Shown piece by piece: positions 44,924-54,397 of a stretch of 64,000 nucleotides of DNA. Source of the stretch: JAXMAR01 sp046350295 (lineage in GTDB: Bacteria; Planctomycetota; Planctomycetia; Gemmatales; Gemmataceae). Positions within the stretch are counted from its first letter, which is position 1. Every line of letters starts with the position of its first letter. The stretch is from assembly GCA_046350295.1 (NCBI GenBank), contig JAXMAR010000030.1, forward strand, positions 1 to 64,000, in the 5' to 3' direction. The translations under genes and the position numbers were made by a program. The notes beneath the pieces were generated by a model. It saw only the letters and a list, made by a program, of their open reading frames with translations. It was not told the origin of the DNA and did no database searches.

Positions 44924-45520
44924 CTACTGAAGCCTGATGCTAAAGGTCCAGGACTCACGGGGATTGTGGGCGCTGCCATGAATGATGTTGTCCTGAAGCG
45001 TTCCGGAATACACCACCGTGCCCTTATAGAACAGGAGAGTCACGGAGGCGCCGGAGCGCGAATATTTCCCCGGGATCGTGCCATCCTTGTCGATCATGTA
45101 CACGGTGTTGGCCGGGCCAAAGCGGAACGTCAAGCGGCCATAGGCCCCCAGGGTCTCGCCGCCAGCCCACGAACTATTCGGCAGCTCCACCGGTCGAGGG
45201 GAAGAAATAGGGGGGACAGGCGCAGGTGGACGCGGGGGCGCTGGCGGAGATGGAGGCGTCGCCCGCGGCATTTCGCCCACACGTGGATTGCGTTCGTAGC
45301 GGACATTCCGGAATCCCGGAGGTACCAAAGGATCCGAGAGATACCTCACAAGCTCCTGCGCTTCCGCCTCCGTGGTGGCGCCAATCGGTTCGATGGGTCG
45401 TCCCGTTTCGTTTGAGATGGCGTGAACGAGCCAGGGATAACCGGCCGGCGTCTGCGCCTGAATCACGGAGGCATCCAGCGCCATCAAGGTTGCGGCCACC
45501 GCCAACGCCATGCGTTTCAT
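44924..45520 (-). CDS. Secreted caspase-flanking protein, paralog B
   Basis: A 198-residue protein of unknown family. It has a signal peptide (MKRMALAVAATLMALDASVI, then QA), a 65-residue N-terminal region ending in NPRVGEMPRATPP, a proline-rich linker, and a C-terminal beta domain of about 85 residues (SSWAGGETLGAYGRLTFRFG, GKYSRSGASVTLLFYKGTVV, YSGTLQDNIIHGSA, ESWTFSIRL). The beta domain has the Trp-Gly start and closing Trp-Thr-Phe of small lipocalin- or META-like barrels. It is closely related to the protein encoded at 47175-47777. GGGAGGAA precedes the start. It is the last gene of the caspase unit. Confidence 0.82.
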   Translation of the reverse strand: MKRMALAVAATLMALDASVIQAQTPAGYPWLVHAISNETGRPIEPIGATTEAEAQELVRYLSDPLVPPGFRNVRYERNPRVGEMPRATPPSPPAPPRPPAPVPPISSPRPVELPNSSWAGGETLGAYGRLTFRFGPANTVYMIDKDGTIPGKYSRSGASVTLLFYKGTVVYSGTLQDNIIHGSAHNPRESWTFSIRLQ

Positions 45521-45548
45521 GACATTCCTCCCAGTGAAAATGGAAAAG
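45521..45548 (-). promoter_or_regulatory. Conserved 5' leader of paralog B
   Basis: The 28 bases before the ATG (minus strand: a run of CTTTTCCATTTTC, CACTGGGAGGAATGTC) are identical to those before the paralog A start at 47777, and differ by one or two bases from those before the caspase start at 46868. They include the Shine-Dalgarno GGGAGGAA. Such identity beyond the SD suggests recent duplication or gene conversion. Confidence 0.85.
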
Positions 45549-45701
45549 TTTCGTCCACATGCCTTCAAGAACGTAAATGGAGTGAAGCCCACTCGACCCG
45601 CCACAATTCTCCGAAAACCTGTTGCAGCCCAGTCAGCGCCCCGCAACAAAGACACGCCTGCGAGTGCCGCTGATTTTCAACGCAATGTCGTCGCACCTGG
45701 A

Positions 45702-46868
45702 CTAGCGGGCTTTCGACATCGTCAAAGAAAAGGCCCCGACACCACCACGCTCATAGGTCGTGACAATGACCCGGTGGTACCCGGTGTAAGTAGCGGTGAA
45801 GATTAGCTGCGCGTTGCGGTCGCCGCCGCTGTCATCATCTTCGGCGATTTGCTGCGACTCCTCGTTTTCGAGGCGGAGGAAGGCATCGAAATCCGAACTC
45901 ACCAGGTTGGTGGTGTACTTGACGCCCTTCTCGAGCTTGACGATGAACAGTTGGTGGTTCGACGTCTTGCGAACCCGATCCTTGGGCTCGGCGCCAGTTA
46001 GCCTGCCTTCGGTTTCGAACACCGTCTGAACTGTGGAAACAGCCAGCTTGACGTTCTCGGAAAGGGACAGGGAGTATTCGCATTCCCCGTCCTGCTCAGG
46101 TTGGCTGGTGCGGCGCACCAGCGCATGCGTCCTGTGGAAAGCGAAACGCCGAAGCTCTCCAAGGGTGATGAAGCCGTCGCCATCGAGATCAGCGGAGCCG
46201 GCGAGGCCTTCGTTGACCGCCTGAGCATAGGCGCTGTACCTACCCAACGCGGTACTCGTCTGACTACCCATACTGGAGGTCATCAGGATGATGCCGCCCG
46301 CCGCTGGGTTCCGGTAGCGCACCATCAGCGCCCGTGCTTTGATCCGCAGTTCACCCGCATGGCAAGCATCGACAATGATCACGACTTTCTTGCCTTGCGC
46401 GGCGAGTTTGTCGGCCAAGCTTAGGATGGCAGTGTCTTTCACCTGGCGATGGTCTTGGGCCACGAAATACCACTGGCCATTTTTCCGGCCACCATGGCCA
46501 CTCAGGACCAGGACCACGAAGTCGCCTGACTTGCCCTGGTTTCCCAGCCAGGCCATGCCGGTCTCGATGCCTTTCCCGGTCGCCGCGTCGTCCAGCAGCA
46601 CCTTGAGATTCACGTCAGCGAACACTTTCCGCTCCTGATCCTTCAGCCGTTGCGCGAGGTTCTGGGCGTCATTGACGCAACCGCTGAGCTTGGCCCGCGG
46701 ATCTTCGTAGTTGTCAACGCCGATGGCCAGGACATGGCAATCGGGCATGGCGTCCTTGTTGTCGGCCTCCGCCACGGAGGCCGTGGCCCACATCACGGCC
46801 AACGTCAGGCCCAGGAACCATTTGTTCGCGCCGCGATTCATCGACAGGTCCATCACGATGCGTTTCAT
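45702..46868 (-). CDS. Secreted caspase-like (peptidase C14) protein with EF-hand and PPC domain
   Basis: A 388-residue exported cysteine protease of the caspase/metacaspase type. After a signal peptide (hydrophobic about residues 17-33) the caspase fold shows DCHVLAIGVDNYED, the catalytic His125 in VLVLSGHGG, and the catalytic Cys169 in VVIIVDACHAGEL, so both dyad residues are present. A canonical calcium loop follows, DLDGDGFITLGE at 227-238. The C-terminal 85 residues are a bacterial pre-peptidase C-terminal (PPC) domain (YTTNLVSSDFDAFLRLENEE, DDDSGGDRNAQLIF, GVGAFSLTM). The MKR start shares its leader with the two flanking genes; MNRGANKW ten codons in is an alternative start. It probably cleaves proteins after Arg/Lys or Asp, regulated by calcium. 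Confidence 0.9.
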   Translation of the reverse strand: MKRIVMDLSMNRGANKWFLGLTLAVMWATASVAEADNKDAMPDCHVLAIGVDNYEDPRAKLSGCVNDAQNLAQRLKDQERKVFADVNLKVLLDDAATGKGIETGMAWLGNQGKSGDFVVLVLSGHGGRKNGQWYFVAQDHRQVKDTAILSLADKLAAQGKKVVIIVDACHAGELRIKARALMVRYRNPAAGGIILMTSSMGSQTSTALGRYSAYAQAVNEGLAGSADLDGDGFITLGELRRFAFHRTHALVRRTSQPEQDGECEYSLSLSENVKLAVSTVQTVFETEGRLTGAEPKDRVRKTSNHQLFIVKLEKGVKYTTNLVSSDFDAFLRLENEESQQIAEDDDSGGDRNAQLIFTATYTGYHRVIVTTYERGGVGAFSLTMSKAR

Positions 46869-47174
46869 GACATTCCTCCCAGTGAAAAATGGAAAGCGAC
46901 GTTGCGTCTAGGTAGGTTTTCCGGACGGCTGCCTGGTTTTTTGACACGCTTTTCCGAAAGAAAGAAAAACGTTTGCGGTACTCGGACCGAGTCCCGCGAA
47001 AGCTGGTCGCGCATCAGCCGTCGAGATGCAAGGGCTTTAGCGCAATTCGATTCTCGTTGTTGTTTGCGACGAGCCGGAAGCGTTGCGATGGGGTCTTCAT
47101 GGCCACCGCCACTGACGCTTCCGGCTGGCGCCCGACGCACAAGGGCGGACAAAGCGCCCTTGTGCCGTACATCG
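46869..47174 (-). promoter_or_regulatory. Gap between caspase gene and paralog A: shared leader, upstream element and hairpins
   Basis: No gene is seen. The leader 46869-46896 nearly matches those of the two flanking genes. The element 46908-46969 (plus strand CTAGGTAGG, TTCCGGACGGCTGCCTGG, GAAAGAAAGAAAAA) is closely similar to 47853-47916 upstream of paralog A, so the caspase gene and paralog A have related promoters. The hairpins at 47072-47126 (perfect 12-base arms AGCCGGAAGCGT/ACGCTTCCGGCT) and 47140-47162 (perfect CAAGGGCG/CGCCCTTG) follow the stop of paralog A and probably reduce read-through. Confidence 0.7.
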
Positions 47175-47805
47175 TTACCGGAGTCTGACGCTAAAGGTCC
47201 AGGAGTCAGGGCCATGGCGGCCGCTGCCATGAATGATGTTGTCCTGAAGGGTTCCGGAATACACCACCGTGCCGTCATAGAATTGGAGAGTCACGGAGGC
47301 GCCGGAGCGCGAATAGGTCCCCGGGGTCGTGCCGTCGGTGTCGATCATGTCCACGGTTTTGCCCGGGCCAAAGCGGAACGTCAAGCGGCCATAGCCCCGC
47401 AGGGTTTCGCCGCCGGCCCACGAAGTATTCGCCAAGGCGAGCGGTCGAGGGGGAGAAACGGCGGGTAACTCGCGGGGGGGCGAGGGTGGAGGCGGGGGAG
47501 ATGGCCGAGATGGCGGCGTCGCCCGCGGCACTTCGCCGACATGTGGATTGCGTTGGTAGAACACATTCCGGAATCCCGGGTCACGGAATGACTCGAGATA
47601 CATCACTTTCTCCCGCGCTTCCTCCTCCGTGTTTGCGCCAATCGGATCGATGGGTCGTCCCGTCTCGTTTGAGATGGCGTAGACGAGCCAGGGATAACCG
47701 GCCGGCGTCTGCGCCTGAATCACGGAGGCATCCAGCCCCATCAAAGTAGCGGCCACCGCCAACACCATGCGTTTCATGACATTCCTCCCAGTGAAAATGG
47801 AAAAG
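47025..47805 (-). repeat. Segmental duplication, copy A
   Basis: The counterpart of 44764-45548, in the same orientation, containing the 3' hairpins, a full gene and the 5' leader. Coding sequence for the signal peptide and the next 20 residues and the leader are nearly identical; the proline-rich linker has diverged most. Confidence 0.85.
47175..47777 (-). CDS. Secreted caspase-flanking protein, paralog A
   Basis: A 200-residue protein, sister of the one at 44924-45520. Signal peptide MKRMVLAVAATLMGLDASVI then QA; N-terminal region with TPAGYPWLVYAISNETGRPI and NPHVGEVPRATPP; a proline-rich linker longer than that of paralog B; C-terminal beta domain (NTSWAGGETLRGYGRLTFRF, GTYSRSGASVTLQFYDGTVV, YSGTLQDNIIHGS, DSWTFSVRL). 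Family unknown. It is the first gene of the caspase unit on the minus strand. A role as inhibitor, substrate or partner of the protease is inference from position and duplication. Confidence 0.82.
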   Translation of the reverse strand: MKRMVLAVAATLMGLDASVIQAQTPAGYPWLVYAISNETGRPIDPIGANTEEEAREKVMYLESFRDPGFRNVFYQRNPHVGEVPRATPPSRPSPPPPPSPPRELPAVSPPRPLALANTSWAGGETLRGYGRLTFRFGPGKTVDMIDTDGTTPGTYSRSGASVTLQFYDGTVVYSGTLQDNIIHGSGRHGPDSWTFSVRLR

Positions 47806-48159
47806 CGTTTGCAGAGATCGACGACCGCCGCGTCAGGCGAGCGAAGTCTCCGCTAGGTAGGCATTCCGGACGACTGCCTGGTTTTTGACATGCTTTGCGG
47901 AAAGAAGGGAAAAAATTTACCCTAACCGGGACATCGGCGGCTCTGCCCAGGAGGAAAGACGAGCGTTCACACTCGTCGCCCGAGCGGTCATGCGGGCTGG
48001 GTCCTTGCCATAACTCCCATTTCAATTTCTCTCTGCGGTCTCCGCGCTCTCCGCGGTGAGAAATCGCGGCTGCCTGCCGTTTCCTCGCGCCTCGATCCGT
48101 TGTTGTACCCTGCTCGCCGATCCCCTAACATTGCTGAAAACCCTCCCCTGGAGACGCCG
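47778..48159. promoter_or_regulatory. Divergent region between paralog A and the PVC-type cytochrome
   Basis: No gene is seen. It holds the conserved leader 47778-47805 and the upstream element 47853-47916 shared with the caspase gene, both acting leftward. At 48026-48064 there is a REP-like palindrome (TTTCTCTCTGCGG and CCGCGGTGAGAAA). The rightward promoter for the cytochrome gene must lie between the palindrome and 48160, but I cannot identify its boxes. Confidence 0.55.
48026..48064. repeat. REP-like palindrome
   Basis: ATTTCTCTCTGCGG at 48025-48038 and CCGCGGTGAGAAAT at 48051-48064 form an imperfect inverted repeat with a 12-base centre. From general memory, similar CTCTGCGG/CCGCGGTGAGAAA strings recur in planctomycete intergenic regions; I cannot check this here. 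Confidence 0.6.
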
Positions 48160-51100
48160 ATGTCCCGCTCCGCGCTTGCGTTCGTTTCCTGTTTGCTCCT
48201 CGCCTCCCCCGCCCTCGCCCAGCGCGAGTTCGGCTTCGATAACCGCAAGGCCAGCGGGCAGCCGTACATCCCCGCCGAGGAATCCGTCAAGCGCTTCAAG
48301 ATGACGGACGGCTGGGAGGCGCATGTCGTCGCGTCCGAGCCGGAGGTCATCAACCCCATCGCCTTCACCATCGACGAGAAGGGCCGCATCTGGGTCGTCG
48401 AGTGCTTCGAGTATCCGAGCCGCACGCCCAAGGGGAAGAAGCCGCGCGATCGCATCAAGATCCTCGAGTCCACCAAGGGGGACGGCAAGATCGACAAGGT
48501 GACCGTCTGGGCCGAGGGCAAGGACCTGCCCATCGGCTGGGACCTGGCGAGCGGCATCGAGGTCGGGCATGGCGGCGTCTTCCTCGGCGCCCCGCCGTAT
48601 CTCTTCTTCCTCAGCGACCCGGAGAACACCGGCAAGTGCACCAAGCAGGAAGTCCTCCTCAAGGGCTTCGGCAGCCAGGACACGCACGAGACGCTCAACA
48701 CCTTCCAGTGGGGGCCGGACGGCAAGCTCTACGGGCTGCATGGCGTCTTCACCGTCTCCAAGGTCGACGGCGTCGAGATGACCGCGGCCGTCTGGCGCTA
48801 CGACGTCCACAAGAAGAAGTTTGAAATCTTCGCCGAGGGGACGAGCAACCCCTGGGGCATGGATTTCGACCGCAACGGCCAGTGCTTCCTCGCCTGCTGC
48901 GTCATCCCGCACCTCTTTCACATGGTCCCCGGCGGCACGTACAAGCGGCAGGCCGGCGCCAGCCTCAACCCCTACACCTACGGCCTCTTGAACGAAATCT
49001 GCGACCACACGCACCACAAGCTCTCCGGCTGGGCCCACGCCGGCCTCATCGTCCTCGAAGGCGAACAAGTCCCCGAGAAATACAAGCACAGCCTCGTCAT
49101 GGGTTCGATCCACGGCTGCTCGCTCAAACGCAACACCTTGAAGCCCAACGGCTCCACCTTCATCGGCTCCTCCGCCCCCGATTTCATGGTCTCCGGCGAC
49201 AAGAACTTCCGCCCCATCAACCTCCGCTGGGGCCCCGACGGCTCCATCTACTGCATCGACTGGCACGACCAGAACCCCTGCCACCAGGCCGCCCCCGATA
49301 GCTGGGACATGACCCACGGGCGCATCTTCCGCTTCCAGCCCAAGGGGATGAAGCGTAGGCCGGCGGAGGATTTGACGAAGAAGACGAGCGTCGAACTGGT
49401 CGAGTTGTTGAAGGAGGAGAACCCCTATTGGTATCGGACGGCGACACGGCTGCTCGAAGAGCGGAAGGCGAAGGCGATCATGCCGAAGCTGGTCGAGCAG
49501 AAGCTGGTCGAGATGACGTTCCCGAAAAAGGACCCGGCGCCGGCGCTGCGTGCCATCTGGGCGCTGCACCGTCTGGGCGCGCTCGATGAGGACAGACTGT
49601 TCACCCTCATGGCACGCGACGACGCCTGGGTGCGATCCTGGCTCGTGCGTCTCATCGGGGAACGTGGCCGCGTTTCGGATCTCGGTCTCAAAGGCCTGAC
49701 CGACGTGGCCGCGCTGGACCACGCTCCCCAGACACAACTCGCGCTCGCCGGGGCATGCCAGCATCTCATTAAGCAAGACACGCTCCCCATCCTGCACAAC
49801 CTGATGAAACACGCCGACAAGAAAGACCCCTGCCTTCCGCTCATGATCTGGTTCGCTTACGAGCCGCGCGTCATGGGCAAGCGGGACGCGACCCTCGATT
49901 GGCTCAAGGCCAACGCTACCGGCAACGTCCTCGTGACCGACGAGATCGTGCCGCGAACCCTGCGCCGCCTCGCCGATAGCCGCGATCCGGAGGCCCTCGA
50001 CGCCGCCGTTCGCTTCCTCGTCGATGTGAAGGACGCCAAGGTGCGGCGCCGCGGCCTCGAGGGGCTGCTCGCCAGCATCAAGCTGAAGGTCGATCCCCCC
50101 GCCTCCTGGGCAAAGGTATCCGCGCTGCTCGCGAAGGATGATGACGCCAGCGTCCGCGATATGGCCGGCCGGCTCGGCGTCCTCTTCCGGGAAGGCGCCG
50201 CCATCGCCCGCGCCATGAAAACAGCGGAGGACGTCAAGCAGGACGCCGCCAAGCGCGTCGCCGCCCTGCGCGACCTGGGGACGATCAAGCCGAAGGAAGC
50301 CGAGCCGCTCTTGATCGGCCTCGTCTTCAAGGACGGGCCGACCGAGGTGCGCGTCGAAGCCTGCCGCGCCCTCGCCGGTTACGAGAATGCCGGGCTCGCC
50401 AAGAACCTGCTCGGCAAATGGAAGGCGCTGCCCGGACCGGTGCGCCTGGAAGGCGTCAACCTGCTCTCCGGCCGCAAGGGGTGGGCGAAGGACCTTTTGA
50501 GCGGCGTCGGCTCGGGGACGGTGGACCGCAGGGATCTGAACGACAACACGATCCTGCGCATCCTCGCCTTCAAGGACAAGGACCTCAATCAGCAGGTCGA
50601 AAAGGTGTGGGGCAAGTTCCGCGATTCGCCCAAGGAGCTGGCCGCCTTGATCGACAAGATGCGCGGCGAAATGCACACGGGTACGGCCTCGTTCGAGCGT
50701 GGCCGCAAGGTCTTCGAGACGCAGTGCGCCAAGTGCCATAACTTCGAAGGCCGCGGCGCCCACGTCGGCCCGCAGCTCGACGGCGCGGCCCGCGACATCG
50801 AGTACCTCCTCGCCAACATCCTCGACCCCAACCGCGTCATCGGGGCGCCGTACCTCCTACGTCTCGTCGAGCTGAAAGACGGCCGGATCGAGACGGGCCT
50901 GTTGCACGCGGAGGACGAGAACAGCGTCACCCTCAAGGTGGAGAACGACCAGCTCAAGGTGATCGCCAAGAAGGACATCGAAGGCAAGGTGCGCGTGCTC
51001 GACAAGTCGATGATGCCGGAGGGCCTGTCGGCGGCGATGACCGTGCAGGACTTCCGCGACCTGGTGAAGTACGTGATGGCGCATCCGTTCATCACCGAAG

Positions 51101-51495
51101 CGACCCTGGCCCGCTCCGCCGCCGCCGCTATCAGCAAGCTGGAAGTTGTGCACACCGGGCCGGCGGGCCGCTTCGACTTGCGGGCGCCGCTCAAAGCGTC
51201 GGTCCGAACCAAGCTGACCGCGGCCGTCGAGGCGCCCGGCGTCACAAAGACGCGCCTGCTGCTCGGGCTCAACCAGCCGGTCCAGGTTTACCTGGACGAC
51301 AAGCTCGTGCACAGGGCGCCGGGCAATCCGAAAGCGATCGTGCAGCCGGACATGATTGCCATCGATGTGACGCTGCACAAGGGCGTGAATGAGCTGCGGC
51401 TGGAGCTCGAGGAGGCGGCGGATGCCGTCATCTACGCGCGGTTTCTCGACCCGGATCGGAAGTTGCGGTATCCGAAAGAAAACAAGGAAAAGTGA
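48160..51495 (+). CDS. PVC-type membrane-bound dehydrogenase/HEAT protein with CxxCH heme site
   Basis: A 1111-residue secreted protein with a signal peptide (MSRSALAFVSCLLLASPALA). The first 400 residues are the PVC-type beta-propeller dehydrogenase-like domain (HVVASEPEVINPIAFTIDEK, GRIWVVECFEYPS, HETLNTFQWGPDGKLYGLHG, RPINLRWGPDGSIYCIDWHD). HEAT-like helices fill the centre. A c-type heme site CAKCH (Cys856, Cys859, His860) and the DIEYLLANILDPNRVIGAPY region follow, and a C-terminal domain of about 120 residues ends the protein. It probably transfers electrons in the periplasm; the substrate is unknown. The start has a signal peptide directly after the ATG at 48160. Confidence 0.93.
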   Translation: MSRSALAFVSCLLLASPALAQREFGFDNRKASGQPYIPAEESVKRFKMTDGWEAHVVASEPEVINPIAFTIDEKGRIWVVECFEYPSRTPKGKKPRDRIKILESTKGDGKIDKVTVWAEGKDLPIGWDLASGIEVGHGGVFLGAPPYLFFLSDPENTGKCTKQEVLLKGFGSQDTHETLNTFQWGPDGKLYGLHGVFTVSKVDGVEMTAAVWRYDVHKKKFEIFAEGTSNPWGMDFDRNGQCFLACCVIPHLFHMVPGGTYKRQAGASLNPYTYGLLNEICDHTHHKLSGWAHAGLIVLEGEQVPEKYKHSLVMGSIHGCSLKRNTLKPNGSTFIGSSAPDFMVSGDKNFRPINLRWGPDGSIYCIDWHDQNPCHQAAPDSWDMTHGRIFRFQPKGMKRRPAEDLTKKTSVELVELLKEENPYWYRTATRLLEERKAKAIMPKLVEQKLVEMTFPKKDPAPALRAIWALHRLGALDEDRLFTLMARDDAWVRSWLVRLIGERGRVSDLGLKGLTDVAALDHAPQTQLALAGACQHLIKQDTLPILHNLMKHADKKDPCLPLMIWFAYEPRVMGKRDATLDWLKANATGNVLVTDEIVPRTLRRLADSRDPEALDAAVRFLVDVKDAKVRRRGLEGLLASIKLKVDPPASWAKVSALLAKDDDASVRDMAGRLGVLFREGAAIARAMKTAEDVKQDAAKRVAALRDLGTIKPKEAEPLLIGLVFKDGPTEVRVEACRALAGYENAGLAKNLLGKWKALPGPVRLEGVNLLSGRKGWAKDLLSGVGSGTVDRRDLNDNTILRILAFKDKDLNQQVEKVWGKFRDSPKELAALIDKMRGEMHTGTASFERGRKVFETQCAKCHNFEGRGAHVGPQLDGAARDIEYLLANILDPNRVIGAPYLLRLVELKDGRIETGLLHAEDENSVTLKVENDQLKVIAKKDIEGKVRVLDKSMMPEGLSAAMTVQDFRDLVKYVMAHPFITEATLARSAAAAISKLEVVHTGPAGRFDLRAPLKASVRTKLTAAVEAPGVTKTRLLLGLNQPVQVYLDDKLVHRAPGNPKAIVQPDMIAIDVTLHKGVNELRLELEEAADAVIYARFLDPDRKLRYPKENKEK

Positions 51496-51500
51496 GTCTC

Positions 51501-51878
51501 ATGGCTCCATGGCCTCACCAACTCTGCCCTCATGCCGACTGCGGAGGGCCTATCCGCGACTTGCTCGCGGAAATGGTACCGAACGCCGATCAAGCAAAGC
51601 CGGAATTCCGAGCTTTGGTGGGGCAATCGCCGGGTGGAGCGATTACCTGCCCCTATTGTCAACGTGCGATAGAATACGATGCGGATGGCCAATCGTTGGT
51701 GGTGTCTACCCGGGCGCCGCTGCGCTACTCCAGGGTAAAAATGGAATTGCGAGCCAAGGACTACGGAAGTCAAAAGAACCCTCCGAACCCAGGGCTGACG
51801 CCCGAACAGTGGATCTCGGAAGAGAGACTGATGCCCGGCGCGCTTCGCGGATATGCCTACGTGGAGGACCGCCCATGA
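51501..51878 (+). CDS. Small zinc-ribbon-like protein of a coupled pair
   Basis: A 125-residue protein from the ATG at 51501 (AAGGAA upstream; a GTG at 51492 is an alternative). It begins MAPWPHQLCPHADCGGPIRD and has CPYCQRAIEYD around residue 50, so four cysteines in two pairs suggest a zinc ribbon. The rest, including STRAPLRYSRVKMELRAKDY, is not recognised. It begins just after the cytochrome stop and overlaps the next gene by four bases (ATGA), so the three may form one transcript. Confidence 0.68.
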   Translation: MAPWPHQLCPHADCGGPIRDLLAEMVPNADQAKPEFRALVGQSPGGAITCPYCQRAIEYDADGQSLVVSTRAPLRYSRVKMELRAKDYGSQKNPPNPGLTPEQWISEERLMPGALRGYAYVEDRP

Positions 51879-52174
51879 CACTCCGGCAAGACGAGCTCGA
51901 GTACCTTTCGGCTTGGGGGCGTGAGGAGTGGGAACCGGCCTGTTACCAATTGCCTGCGCATCGCCTTCAGCTCGCACACGGGGTTACCGGCTCCGAGTTG
52001 ATCGCGCTCATCAAGGCGTGGTCACAGGCCCTCAAGAAGAAGGACCAAGAGATCCTCACTGCCGGATCGAATGCCGACCCGCCTTGGCCTTGGACCACCC
52101 TCCAGGAATTCCAGAGTCGCGTCGCGCAAGCGGAGGGCAAGAACGACTTGCATGCGCACAGCGCGGCGAAATGA
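51875..52174 (+). CDS. Small helical protein, translationally coupled to the zinc-ribbon gene
   Basis: A 99-residue protein starting at the ATG that overlaps the upstream stop by ATGA, with GGAGG upstream. It reads MTLRQDELEYLSAWGREEWE, then LPAHRLQLAHGVTGSELIAL and WSQALKKKDQEILTAGSNAD, mostly helical. No family is recognised. The overlap means it is probably made together with the zinc-ribbon protein and may bind it. Confidence 0.7.
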   Translation: MTLRQDELEYLSAWGREEWEPACYQLPAHRLQLAHGVTGSELIALIKAWSQALKKKDQEILTAGSNADPPWPWTTLQEFQSRVAQAEGKNDLHAHSAAK

Positions 52175-52207
52175 CCGATCGGAGCACAAGCCAGTCGGCC
52201 CCGTCTT

Positions 52208-54016
<1,809 letters not shown>

Positions 54017-54397
54017 TGGTACCACGATGTTGAACGGCCCCTTGCTTGGCTTGGCCTCGAGCGATTGGGCATTGCAGTTTTCGAGGATGGGCGATAGGGG
54101 CGGAAGAAGGCCGATACCCGTCTGGGGTCATGGCAGGACAGAGGGCGGGCGCTCAAACTGTGCCTCGTCCCTCTTGGCAACGACGCCGGCTGCGGGTGGG
54201 TTGGACTACATTCTTGACCACTGAAAAACATACCAGGGCCGCGGGATTTTTCGAGCACTATTCGGAAAAACGCGACGCCGCCTGGCCGAGCGCTTGCGCC
54301 ACGCGCGTCGAAAAAGCGCGTTTCCCGGATGAGCAGTACAAGCCGCAGCCGATCTGGGACGCGGTCGTGGACACGAAACCCCAACGTTGCGTTCTGC
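54017..54397. other. Gap without recognisable gene
   Basis: 381 bases between two minus-strand genes. The open frames on both strands have no family resemblance. An inverted repeat of moderate quality, around AAAAACGCG and CGCGTTTCC at about 54257-54328, may contribute to termination of the WD40 gene transcript. It probably also holds the promoter of the ABC-F gene. Confidence 0.5.

Larger units (their letters stand above)
44764..45548 (-). repeat. Segmental duplication, copy B
   Basis: About 785 bases that are similar to 47025-47805 in the same orientation. The block contains the 3' hairpins, a full gene and the 5' leader with the ribosome-binding site. The first 30 bases (from GATGCAAAGGCTTTATCGCA on) and the leader are the best-conserved parts. 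The caspase-like gene lies between the two copies. Confidence 0.85.

Noticed and set aside
48022..50763. A 913-residue minus-strand frame opposite the PVC cytochrome
   Set aside because: Same antisense effect; no family pattern, while the plus strand gives a signal peptide, propeller and CxxCH.
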